A DNA stretch of 64,000 nucleotides, taken from the NCBI GenBank assembly GCA_902554655.1, contig CACDPE010000002.1, positions 62,001 through 126,000 on the forward strand, given 5' to 3'. The notes beneath the pieces are model-generated. The model was not told where the DNA came from. It saw only the letters and a program-made list of their open reading frames with translations, and searched no databases. Positions within the stretch are counted from its first letter, which is position 1. The number at the start of each line of letters is the position of its first letter. Shown here one piece after another: positions 20,470 through 29,148 of this stretch. Position numbers and translations under genes: made by a program. This DNA comes from an uncultured Bacteroidota bacterium (GTDB lineage Bacteria > Bacteroidota > Bacteroidia > Flavobacteriales > Flavobacteriaceae).

Positions 20470-20589
20470 ATGAAAAAGCTCAAAGGATGTCTAATGTGGT
20501 TTTTAATAATAGCATTCGTTCTCATTATTTTTGTATATATGTTTGATGATACTATTGCTGATTACATCCCAGATCCACCAAGTGATTAA
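20470..20589 (+). CDS. Very small single-TM protein (39 aa)
   Basis: MKKLKGCLMWFLIIAFVLIIFVYMFDDTIADYIPDPPSD, ends 1 nt from next CDS; not in ORF track. Confidence 0.45.
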   Translation: MKKLKGCLMWFLIIAFVLIIFVYMFDDTIADYIPDPPSD

Positions 20590-21069
20590 ATGAAAAAACT
20601 AAATTTAACTATATTATTTTTTTTACTTTTTTTTGGATGTTCAAGTTTTCAAGAAAAAATACCTCATGTTACATTAGAAGGTGCCTGGTATAAGGAATCT
20701 AAAATTATTTTCAGTTTAGGTGTCGCTACTGATACGCTACCATACGACGGAGTACTTAATGAAATTTATACTAAAAATTATTACATAACTCTTGTAAATA
20801 ATATTAAAATTGATTCTGTTACAATGAAAGATAAAGATTTAGGATTCGCAGAATCAGGACAATACGAATTGATGGACAATTATTTAATTAAAAAACTTAA
20901 ATATGGTACGGCATGGATTCCTGATGCCATAAAAAAAAGAAAGAATTCAGAAAATGATTACTTAGAAGTAAAGTTTAAAGTTGATGTTAACGATGATTAT
21001 TTTCTTAAATTCACTAAAATTGATTCTAGCGGTAATGGTTCAGCTGATTTAATGAAAAAGATTAAATAA
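20590..21069 (+). CDS. Hypothetical lipoprotein
   Basis: Lipobox LFFGCSS; no family recognised. Confidence 0.65.
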   Translation: MKKLNLTILFFLLFFGCSSFQEKIPHVTLEGAWYKESKIIFSLGVATDTLPYDGVLNEIYTKNYYITLVNNIKIDSVTMKDKDLGFAESGQYELMDNYLIKKLKYGTAWIPDAIKKRKNSENDYLEVKFKVDVNDDYFLKFTKIDSSGNGSADLMKKIK

Positions 21070-21078
21070 TATATAAAA

Positions 21079-21417
21079 TTGAAAAAATTAATTCTCTTAA
21101 TTTATTTATTAATTTTTGTTTCTTGTGCAATGACTACAGAACAGCTTGAAATTGAAGTGAAAGCGAGCATAGTTGAAACATTAAAGGATGATCCAGAATA
21201 CGAGGGTGTCGAAGTTATTGACTTATCACTAATCCATAAAAGCGGGAATGAATACATCGGGATTTTGAATGTAATTGAGCCAAACTCTTTTGCAGAAGCA
21301 TGGAATTATTTATTACAAACTGATGCATTAAATGTAGATGGCATTGAGGCTAAATATGATGTCGAAGTAATATATGATGGTCAATCATTTATCTGGGAAA
21401 TATTTAAGAAAGAATAA
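21079..21417 (+). CDS. Hypothetical lipoprotein
   Basis: TTG start; MKKLILLIYLLIFVSCAMTTEQLE lipobox. Confidence 0.65.
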   Translation: MKKLILLIYLLIFVSCAMTTEQLEIEVKASIVETLKDDPEYEGVEVIDLSLIHKSGNEYIGILNVIEPNSFAEAWNYLLQTDALNVDGIEAKYDVEVIYDGQSFIWEIFKKE

Positions 21418-21453
21418 AAAATTAATGAAAGGAAATAAGAGTACAGATTAAAT

Positions 21454-21615
21454 TTGAAAGATCTAAATTCATTAAATAAACATATTTGTTATTCCTGTAA
21501 TAAAGAGATTGACTTTATTTGGTCAAGCGGAATATATAATAGCAATCCAACGGCTAGATTATGTTTTGATTGTAAACAAAGATTAATAGAAAATGCCTAT
21601 AGAAACACTAAATAA
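21454..21615 (+). CDS. Small zinc-ribbon-like protein (53 aa)
   Basis: TTG start; MKDLNSLNKHICYSCNKEIDFIWSSGIYNSNPTARLCFDCKQRLIENAYRNTK has two CxxC pairs; not in ORF track. Confidence 0.5.
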   Translation: MKDLNSLNKHICYSCNKEIDFIWSSGIYNSNPTARLCFDCKQRLIENAYRNTK

Positions 21616-21635
21616 ATAATTTATTTCAGAGTAAA

Positions 21636-21896
21636 ATGAAAACATCTGTAGAAATTACATTAATGCCATTAAATGATAATTATAAAGAAATAATAAAAAA
21701 CTTTATAAAATCTATTAGAAATGAAGGATTTGAAATTTTAGAAAACCCATTGAGTACTCAAATTTATGGTGATTTTGAGCCATTAATGGAAATGCTTATT
21801 CAAAAAATTAAAACAGCATTTATGAACTCTGATGGAATAATGATCAACTTAAAAATTGTTAAAGGAAATAGAATAAATTATAAAGCTGATTTTTAA
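21636..21896 (+). CDS. Thiamine-binding-like small protein (YkoF/MTH1187 superfamily)
   Basis: EITLMPLNDNYKEIIKNFIKSIRNEGFEILENPLSTQIYGDFEPLMEMLIQKI resembles the family layout (ALSTQVxGD). Confidence 0.7.
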   Translation: MKTSVEITLMPLNDNYKEIIKNFIKSIRNEGFEILENPLSTQIYGDFEPLMEMLIQKIKTAFMNSDGIMINLKIVKGNRINYKADF

Positions 21897-21927
21897 AAAA
21901 ATATATTGAATAAAATAAATTTAATTA

Positions 21928-22056
21928 ATGGATAATTTTAATATGGGAGGAGATTATGACTCAATCCCAAAGTTAAATAAGAAACAAAAAAAAATTTTTA
22001 AAACAGTAGTTTTTGGATTAATACTGATTTTGATCATTATTATTTTTTTTGAATGA
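21928..22056 (+). CDS. Very small single-TM protein (42 aa)
   Basis: MDNFNMGGDYDSIPKLNKKQKKIFKTVVFGLILILIIIIFFE; not in ORF track. Confidence 0.4.
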   Translation: MDNFNMGGDYDSIPKLNKKQKKIFKTVVFGLILILIIIIFFE

Positions 22057-22116
22057 TTATTTAATTTTGATTCTTATTTAAGTCTTTATAGATTTGAAGC
22101 TTAAACTCAATTAATT

Positions 22117-22602
22117 ATGAAATATATATATTCAATTTTACTGTGCGCTTTTCTATTTAGTTGCACAAATTCTAATCAATCAGTTATAAAGACTGATGAT
22201 GATCTCACAGCAAATATTAAGCTTCAATATGAAAGTTATGTAGCAAATGATTTTAGTTTTTCAGATCAATATTCTGAAGATGTAGTATCAAGGATCAATA
22301 ATTTAGTAATAGATGATCGTGATAATTTAATGACAGGCTGGAAATCACATCATGAAGTTTTATTTGAAAATATTGATATTCAAGATGTATATGTCCACAC
22401 AAATTATTTTAGTGATGGTGCAGTATGGTCAAACGCTTGGTTTACATGGACTGCTGAGGGTCAAACAACTGGTGAAGAATATTCAAATAGAGGCCATTTT
22501 GATTATAGATGGGAAGATGGAAAAATTGTGGAACTTTTGGCTTACTTTAGCGAATATCCTGAAGCAACTGAGACTGCTGCATATGCAGCATCTCAGGAAT
22601 AA
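22117..22602 (+). CDS. NTF2/SnoaL-like lipoprotein
   Basis: Lipobox FLFSCTN; SNAWFTWTAEGQTTGEEYSNRGHFDYRWEDGKIVELLAYF is SnoaL-like. Confidence 0.7.
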   Translation: MKYIYSILLCAFLFSCTNSNQSVIKTDDDLTANIKLQYESYVANDFSFSDQYSEDVVSRINNLVIDDRDNLMTGWKSHHEVLFENIDIQDVYVHTNYFSDGAVWSNAWFTWTAEGQTTGEEYSNRGHFDYRWEDGKIVELLAYFSEYPEATETAAYAASQE

Positions 22603-22612
22603 ATCTTGCTTA

Positions 22613-22650
22613 AAACAAAAAAGCCCTCAATCATGAGGGCTTTTTTATTT
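22613..22650. terminator. Bidirectional intrinsic terminator
   Basis: AAAACAAAAAAGCCCTCAATCATGAGGGCTTTTTTATT hairpin with A/T tracts on both sides between convergent genes. Confidence 0.9.
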
Positions 22651-22664
22651 AGTTTAGTACATAA

Positions 22665-23351
22665 TTAAAAATCAGCTATTCTTACCATCATATAGGTATT
22701 AACAACTTTTCTAATTCCGCTGACTTTCGCAGAATATTTTGCAAACTCTGGAGTTGAATACATCTGTTTAGTTCTTGAAAGAGCAGTCTCTAGATCAGGA
22801 GCTCCAACCCATACAAAATGAGAAAAATCTGCTTTTTTCCCGCTAATAGGATAACCAACACCATATGAGTTGTTTTCGTAACCAAGAGATGTAGCTAATT
22901 TCTGAGAAAAATCTGCAAATTCTTTTACATAAGTAGCCGGATCTGATACTTCCATTTCATAGATAAAAAATACTTGATCCGGAGTCCAGTCATTTTTGTA
23001 CCATACTGGTGTGTTTAAAGCTGTATTTACAGGCGTTATGTAACGATTAAGTTTTTCACCAAATACCTGAGCTACAGAGGACATAAACCAAGAGTTTGAA
23101 AAGTTAGCAAACGCAGCCTCATTTGGAAAACAAAATTGAACAGAATGAGTTGCTTGATTAGTGCCGTTAAATTGATATGCAAATAAAGACTTTGATCCTT
23201 CAATATTCTTTGCCCACTCAGTTTCCATCATACCTTTTAGAGCTGAAACAACCATTTCAGGTTCCTCAGCTTTAAAATCAAAAAATGCACAGTATTGGGA
23301 AAACGAATAAGATGAGAATAAAATTGTAAATAGTAGTATATATTTTTTCAT
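22665..23351 (-). CDS. Secreted hypothetical protein, possible two-repeat alpha+beta barrel
   Basis: Signal peptide MKKYILLFTILFSSYSFSQ; two similar halves by eye. Confidence 0.6.
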   Translation of the reverse strand: MKKYILLFTILFSSYSFSQYCAFFDFKAEEPEMVVSALKGMMETEWAKNIEGSKSLFAYQFNGTNQATHSVQFCFPNEAAFANFSNSWFMSSVAQVFGEKLNRYITPVNTALNTPVWYKNDWTPDQVFFIYEMEVSDPATYVKEFADFSQKLATSLGYENNSYGVGYPISGKKADFSHFVWVGAPDLETALSRTKQMYSTPEFAKYSAKVSGIRKVVNTYMMVRIADF

Positions 23352-23472
23352 TTTATAAATTTTAAACCTAAAATATAATTTTAATATTTAATATTTGTTA
23401 ATAAACCTTTAAAAGTTGAAAGCATGAATATTTTTTATTAATTTTTAAATTGGATACATAAAATAATCAATA

Positions 23473-24003
23473 ATGAAAAAATATATTTTAACCATACTAT
23501 TAATTGTTCCTTTTTTACTTCAATCTCAAAATTTTCGTGGTCTTGATAAGAGCCCAATGGACCAAGCAAAATTTCCATTAAGTAATAGAGTTACTGAAAA
23601 AGTTGCTGTCATTACATATAGCAGACCACAATTAAATAATCGCTCATTTAAGGATATTGTTCCATTAGATAAGGTTTGGAGAACAGGGGCCAATGAAGCG
23701 ACAGAAATTAGATTATACAGTGACATCATAATTGATGATAAAAATATTTCTGCAGGAACTTATACACTATTTACTATCCCTGAAGAAAATCAAGTTACAG
23801 TTATAATTAATAGCGCTACAAATATTTGGGGAGCTTACAGCTATAAGTCTGAAAAAGATGTAATCAGAGTAAAAGTACCATTAGTTAAAAGTGATGAGTC
23901 ACTAGAAGCTCTTTCAATTACTTTTTCGAATGAAAATGAGCAACCTAAAATTCACTTTGGATGGGAATATATGAGATTTGAACTGCCATTTGATGTATTA
24001 TAA
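23473..24003 (+). CDS. DUF2911 domain protein
   Basis: YSRPQLNNRSFKDIVPLDKVWRTGANEATEIRLYSDIIIDDKNISAGTYTLFTIPEE is the DUF2911 signature. Confidence 0.92.
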   Translation: MKKYILTILLIVPFLLQSQNFRGLDKSPMDQAKFPLSNRVTEKVAVITYSRPQLNNRSFKDIVPLDKVWRTGANEATEIRLYSDIIIDDKNISAGTYTLFTIPEENQVTVIINSATNIWGAYSYKSEKDVIRVKVPLVKSDESLEALSITFSNENEQPKIHFGWEYMRFELPFDVL

Positions 24004-24015
24004 TTAAAGTAAGAA

Positions 24016-24648
24016 GTGAAAAATATTCTTTTATTTTTACTTTTTTCCCCCATTATTTTACTTAGTCAGGACGAAAAAAAAAGAAATGGATTAAAAAAAT
24101 TTATTCAACAAGCTGAACAACTTGCTAAAGATTTAAGAGTAGAAAAAAGTAGTCCAAAGGATTACTTTTTTTCTTCTTCTGATATTGGTAACACAAGTTT
24201 TAATACTGCTGATAGGATTGCTATAAAAGATGTTATTGATGCCTATGGTTTTTATTGGGACTCGAATAATCTTGAAGGTTATTTGTCATTATTTTCAGAT
24301 TCGGCAAAAGGCGTAACAGTAGATGCTAATGGCAATGTAGAGCAGTACTATATAAAATCAGATTTACAAGTTAATAATGGAAAGAAAAGAATGCAGTATT
24401 TTATTGAGAATCAAATGCAAAGAAGACATATTATGGCAAATTCTTTTTTTATTGAGTTAACAAATAATTATGCTCACTTGAGGCAGTATATGATTCTTTT
24501 AACCACAAATAATAAAAAGAGAACTGAAATTTTAACTCCCATTAATTATGTGTTTAAATTAATGAAATTCAATGATACTTGGAAAATAGTATATAGAGAA
24601 ATAAACTTAGATAAACCACTTGACCTCTCTTTGTCAAGCAATCCTTAA
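24016..24648 (+). CDS. SnoaL/NTF2-like secreted protein
   Basis: GTG start, signal peptide, DRIAIKDVIDAYGFYWDSNNLEGYLSLFSDSAKGVTVDANG. Confidence 0.75.
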   Translation: MKNILLFLLFSPIILLSQDEKKRNGLKKFIQQAEQLAKDLRVEKSSPKDYFFSSSDIGNTSFNTADRIAIKDVIDAYGFYWDSNNLEGYLSLFSDSAKGVTVDANGNVEQYYIKSDLQVNNGKKRMQYFIENQMQRRHIMANSFFIELTNNYAHLRQYMILLTTNNKKRTEILTPINYVFKLMKFNDTWKIVYREINLDKPLDLSLSSNP

Positions 24649-26382
24649 TCAGTTTATTATTTCACCATTTTTAGCATTACTTGCGCCAATATTAGGCGTT
24701 GAGTTAATATTTAATTTGTGACCAAAGAAATCGGTAGTAGGTATTGATTCAACATTTGAAAAAATGACAGATTCACTAGTAGGTATTGCAGGATGGGAAA
24801 ACCTACCAGAATATGGTATACCAGAATTTATAGCACCACTCTCTTTTAATAGTTGATATCCCTTTTCATTATTTAATTCTTCATTATAAAAATGAGGATT
24901 TTTATCAATAGAATCAGAATCTAGATTTATAAATCTACTGTCAATATTTCCGTAAAATAAATTATTTGTCATAGATATATTATCATCCCTTACATTTACT
25001 TGTTTCGTACCAATCGATGATCCATTAATAGAGTAAAAAATATTATTAAAAACCCTTGTGTTATTTGCTTTAAGATCAATTGCGGTAGCATAAGGGTTGT
25101 TTGTTCTATTTATTACAATTGTATTATTATATATATAACTATTATTTGAAGCATAGCCTTCATCACCTCCAATTTTATCATTTAACCAAATTGTATGATT
25201 ACTGTTTCGCCAATTAGGATTATCTCTCCATCCATCATTAACACTTATATTAAATCTATACACAGCAGTCTCATTTCCACCTAAAATTTCAACAAATCCA
25301 CCCTCACAATCTTCCATGTAGTTGTATTGAATAAAAGTATTTATATTTTTATGATCAACATGAATACCATGAGAGTCAAGTATTCCTCTAATCCCTACAG
25401 CTTTATTTCTTTGAATTATTGTATTAATACTATTCCAATTCCAAACTGCACTTCCTCTCCCAATCATTCTTGAGTTAGTTTTTGCCCCCGGTTTATTAAA
25501 AATATTATCTTCAATTAAAACATTTCTAGCACGTGAGGGTAAAATACAAGTACCGCCAATTTCTTTAAATTCATTATTCCTAAAAACAAAATCAGTATGT
25601 CTATTATCAAGTCCATTGTTTGCATTTGAGTGTTTTACATGAACACCAAATCTTTGTAAATCAGTAAAGAAATTATTTTCAAATAATACATTATTAATAT
25701 GTGCCTTTCCCCAGTCAGTGAAAAATCTAACTCCTGCAACTTCAAATTGATTGAATGCTTCTTGATTTGATGGATCAACCTGAGTAATAGCATAAATATT
25801 TTTAAAAGTCATATTTCTAAAAGTGAAATTATTCATAATGTCATCACTTGAATTGTGAATATAAATTCCAAAACTATCAGAATCTTTAACCCCACTTTTC
25901 TTGTTTGTTCTATTGTTCTGTATCTCTAAACCATCAAATACTATATTATCACTATTATTAACATATATTGCTTCTTGAAAATCACCACCACTTATGTTGC
26001 TGCCACTCCCAGTTATAATGGGTTTATTATTTGATGAACCAAATGATGTTATAACAATCGGTTTATCTTGTGACCCTGAACCAGTGATTTTAAAATGGCC
26101 AGTGAATGTATCACCTTTTTTAAAAAAGATGCTGTCACCTTCAGAAAATTCAATATTTGAAATTTTTGATAAAGATTTCCAGGGGTTACTTTGACTTCCA
26201 TTTGAATTATCATTTCCTGAGGAACTACTCAAATAAAATGTTGTTCTTTCTTCATCACTATTGTTATCATTGTTTGAATTGTTATTAGAATTATTGTTTG
26301 AATTGTCAATGGTATTATTAATTGAATCTGATTTACTACAACTAACAGTTAAAAAAACTAAAATTATTAATATTGATCTCAT
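24649..26382 (-). CDS. Right-handed parallel beta-helix lipoprotein (candidate polysaccharide lyase)
   Basis: Lipobox LTVSCSK, Asn-rich linker, YLSSSSGNDNSNGSQSNPWKSLSKI start and repeated beta-helix rungs. Confidence 0.8.
   Translation of the reverse strand: MRSILIILVFLTVSCSKSDSINNTIDNSNNNSNNNSNNDNNSDEERTTFYLSSSSGNDNSNGSQSNPWKSLSKISNIEFSEGDSIFFKKGDTFTGHFKITGSGSQDKPIVITSFGSSNNKPIITGSGSNISGGDFQEAIYVNNSDNIVFDGLEIQNNRTNKKSGVKDSDSFGIYIHNSSDDIMNNFTFRNMTFKNIYAITQVDPSNQEAFNQFEVAGVRFFTDWGKAHINNVLFENNFFTDLQRFGVHVKHSNANNGLDNRHTDFVFRNNEFKEIGGTCILPSRARNVLIEDNIFNKPGAKTNSRMIGRGSAVWNWNSINTIIQRNKAVGIRGILDSHGIHVDHKNINTFIQYNYMEDCEGGFVEILGGNETAVYRFNISVNDGWRDNPNWRNSNHTIWLNDKIGGDEGYASNNSYIYNNTIVINRTNNPYATAIDLKANNTRVFNNIFYSINGSSIGTKQVNVRDDNISMTNNLFYGNIDSRFINLDSDSIDKNPHFYNEELNNEKGYQLLKESGAINSGIPYSGRFSHPAIPTSESVIFSNVESIPTTDFFGHKLNINSTPNIGASNAKNGEIIN
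26260..26322. repeat. Low-complexity Asn/Ser codon repeat in linker of the beta-helix gene
   Basis: Encodes INNTIDNSNNNSNNNSNNDNNSD; imperfect ATTGTT/GAATTG repeats on + strand. Confidence 0.75.
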
Positions 26383-26404
26383 GAATCTTTTATTTTAAGA
26401 CAAT

Positions 26405-27319
26405 TTAATTTTTTTCATAAACTCTTAAATAGTCAATAACAAGTGAATTAGGAAAAATAGTGTTTCCTTCATCAACAACCCTCATTAGGCCATTATTCAT
26501 AACAATACACATTGTCTTATTTGGCCAGTCTTCAATCGGTACATCACTCCCTTTATTTTTTGTATGAACTAATTCTCCATCAATATACCATTTCATTACA
26601 TTTTCAGTCCAATTAAAGCCAAAAACATGAAACTTGGATGAAGAATTGTATGTCGATTGAAAATTTTTAAGCGCATAACTATGATCCTTTTTATCGTTCC
26701 ATAAACCATATATAAAACGCATATACATTTCATCACTTCTGTTTGTATTAAAAAATTTTCCAAAATATTCCCAAATATCAATTTCAGGTGGCCATTTTCT
26801 ATTTTCAGAATCATCAATTAGCCATATGGCAGGCCATACTTTATCACCTTTAGGAAATTTAGCTTTAATTTCAAGATAGATGTTCTTATTGGTACCATTA
26901 AAATTTATTTTTTGTAGCGAGTTTACCCACCCCGTTGAATAATTAAATTGGCCTACAGGGTCAGTTCCTGTAATTGATTGTTTTCTGTTTTCTAAATAGA
27001 GTAAACCATTATTTACATAAACATTGTCATCCAAAAGATATCCATCATAATTATTATTGAGTAAATTTTCTCCTCCTGTATTTTTATTCCAAATCATTCT
27101 AACTGATGAGTTAGTACTGTGAGTAAGTCCTTTAGACCAATTGTTATTTTCAAAACTATCGAACTCATCGCTTGAAATTAAATTATAATCTGATGGTATA
27201 TATTCTGATTTTAAATTATTGTTTTCCTCATTAGGAGATATAACTTCTTCTTCACTTTCTCCACCACTACATGAAATAAAAATGAACATTAATACAGATT
27301 TTACGAACTTGTTAATCAT
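26405..27319 (-). CDS. GH16 family glycoside hydrolase lipoprotein (laminarinase/agarase-like)
   Basis: Catalytic motif EIDIWE in WPAIWLIDDSENRKWPPEIDIWEYFG; lipobox FISCSGGESEEE. Confidence 0.9.
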   Translation of the reverse strand: MINKFVKSVLMFIFISCSGGESEEEVISPNEENNNLKSEYIPSDYNLISSDEFDSFENNNWSKGLTHSTNSSVRMIWNKNTGGENLLNNNYDGYLLDDNVYVNNGLLYLENRKQSITGTDPVGQFNYSTGWVNSLQKINFNGTNKNIYLEIKAKFPKGDKVWPAIWLIDDSENRKWPPEIDIWEYFGKFFNTNRSDEMYMRFIYGLWNDKKDHSYALKNFQSTYNSSSKFHVFGFNWTENVMKWYIDGELVHTKNKGSDVPIEDWPNKTMCIVMNNGLMRVVDEGNTIFPNSLVIDYLRVYEKN

Positions 27320-27420
27320 TATATAAAGTTATTAATGAGTATAATTATAATACATACCAAAATTATCTTGTCTCTTTAATTTATTAACTTAACGCAATTA
27401 AAGTTAACTTATTTTATTAC

Positions 27421-28227
27421 ATGAAATTTTTAAGATTATTCAGAAAGCAATCTATAAAAAACAAAGATTATTTTAAATATGCTGTTGGAGAAGTTTTTTT
27501 AGTTGTAATAGGTATTTTAATAGCTCTTTCTGTAAATAATGCAAATGAAGAAAGAAAGCTTAGAAAAGAAGAAAAAAAGGTTCTATTGTCTCTTCACAGC
27601 GAAATTTCTAATAACCTTAAAAGTCTAAAAATTTCACTTTCAGAAAAGAAAAAAATTATTGATGTTAATAAAGAAATTTTAAAATATACTGGGCCTAATT
27701 CTGAATGGAAATCTGAATCAAGATTAGATAGTTTAATGTACTTTTTTTCTGTATCAGGATGGATTTATGTCGCAGATAATGGCGTTTTAAATGAAATAAT
27801 TAATTCTGGAAAACTTTCATTAGTAAATAATTTTAAAATAAAAAACTTAATATCCTCTCTTCCTCAGCAAATTTCACAAATAATTGAGGAAGATAGATTA
27901 TACAGAGATGATTTACATCAATATTTCTTGCCATATGTTAGCAAAAATTATAAACTAAGAAATATTACAAAATATAGACAGCTGTATAAGTATAATGAGT
28001 CTGACCTAGGGAATTCTAAATATGAGTTTGACAATCTTAAATTAATAAATGATTTAGAATTTGAAAATATTTTAACTATTCAAGCTATCTGGATTAAATT
28101 TTCAATTGAAATGTGTGAAAATTTACTTATTAAATTTTCTCAGCTACAAGAATTAATTGAGCTTGAGTATAATGACGTTGACTATGACAGACTAAATCAA
28201 GATTTAGAGGAAGGGTTTTGGGGTTAG
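27421..28227 (+). CDS. DUF6090-like membrane-anchored protein
   Basis: YAVGEVFLVVIGILIALSVNNANEERKLRKEEKKVLLSLHSEI. Confidence 0.8.
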   Translation: MKFLRLFRKQSIKNKDYFKYAVGEVFLVVIGILIALSVNNANEERKLRKEEKKVLLSLHSEISNNLKSLKISLSEKKKIIDVNKEILKYTGPNSEWKSESRLDSLMYFFSVSGWIYVADNGVLNEIINSGKLSLVNNFKIKNLISSLPQQISQIIEEDRLYRDDLHQYFLPYVSKNYKLRNITKYRQLYKYNESDLGNSKYEFDNLKLINDLEFENILTIQAIWIKFSIEMCENLLIKFSQLQELIELEYNDVDYDRLNQDLEEGFWG

Positions 28228-28231
28228 AAAA

Positions 28232-29038
28232 TTAATTCCAAACACCTCTGTCAATATTTAAAAGTAATTCTTTATAATCAACATCAGTATATTTTGATTC
28301 TATTAATTTTTGCATTTCCAAATATTTGATCTTTAGTTTTTCAAGCATTTCAATATTAAATTTCAAATAACTAGACTGCATTGAAATTAAATTCTCAAAT
28401 TCTTTATTCCGAAGTATAGAATTATAATCATATTTAAAACTTGAAAAGCCTAAACTAAGTTTTGAGTACTCAGTAAAATCAATATAATTAGTAGAATTTC
28501 TTACAGGTGCAATTTTATTAAAAAATGGATTCCAATATTGCCAAACACCAGTTCGAAGTGCTTGATCTTGCTCAAATATTTGGGAAAATGTTTTTGGTAA
28601 AGATGATATTAATACTTTTAAATTAGTGTCTGTTATTATAGATAATTTACCAGAATATATAATTTCATTCAAAACCCCCTCCTGAGGAACATGTCTCCAT
28701 CCTGAAAAATTTGAGTAAACAAGTAAACTATCAAAATTTTTTTCAGATTCCCATTTTCCATTTGGACCAGTATATTTTAAAAACTCGTTACCTACATCAA
28801 TAATTTCTCTTTTTTTTTCAACAACGAAATTGAGGTTTAATAAACTAGACGAAAGTTCATTATGAAATGAAAGCAATAATTTTTTTTCTTCTTTTCTAAA
28901 TTTTCTTTCTTCATTTGCATTGTTTACAGATAGAGCTATTAAAATACCACTTATTATTAATACAATTTCAATTAAAGCATACTTGTAGTAGTCCTTATTT
29001 ATTTTTCCAAAATTTCTAATTATTTTGAGAATTCTCAT
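28232..29038 (-). CDS. DUF6090-like membrane-anchored protein (paralogue of 27421..28227)
   Basis: YALIEIVLIISGILIALSVNNANEERKFRKEEKKLLLSFHNEL; conserved along full length with the neighbouring gene. Confidence 0.8.
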   Translation of the reverse strand: MRILKIIRNFGKINKDYYKYALIEIVLIISGILIALSVNNANEERKFRKEEKKLLLSFHNELSSSLLNLNFVVEKKREIIDVGNEFLKYTGPNGKWESEKNFDSLLVYSNFSGWRHVPQEGVLNEIIYSGKLSIITDTNLKVLISSLPKTFSQIFEQDQALRTGVWQYWNPFFNKIAPVRNSTNYIDFTEYSKLSLGFSSFKYDYNSILRNKEFENLISMQSSYLKFNIEMLEKLKIKYLEMQKLIESKYTDVDYKELLLNIDRGVWN

Positions 29039-29148
29039 TCTTTATTAATTATATCTAATTTACAAATTAAGTGTTAGTGGCAACAACATGTTAAAATATG
29101 TGTTAATAAATCATTCATATTTCATAAATTAGAGAGAATTAAGGAAAA

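Noticed and set aside
22352-22636. 94-aa ORF overlapping 22117..22602
   Set aside because: Out-of-frame shadow of the SnoaL-like lipoprotein; runs into the terminator.
26596-26817. 73-aa minus-strand ORF inside the GH16 gene
   Set aside because: Alternative-frame shadow of GH16.
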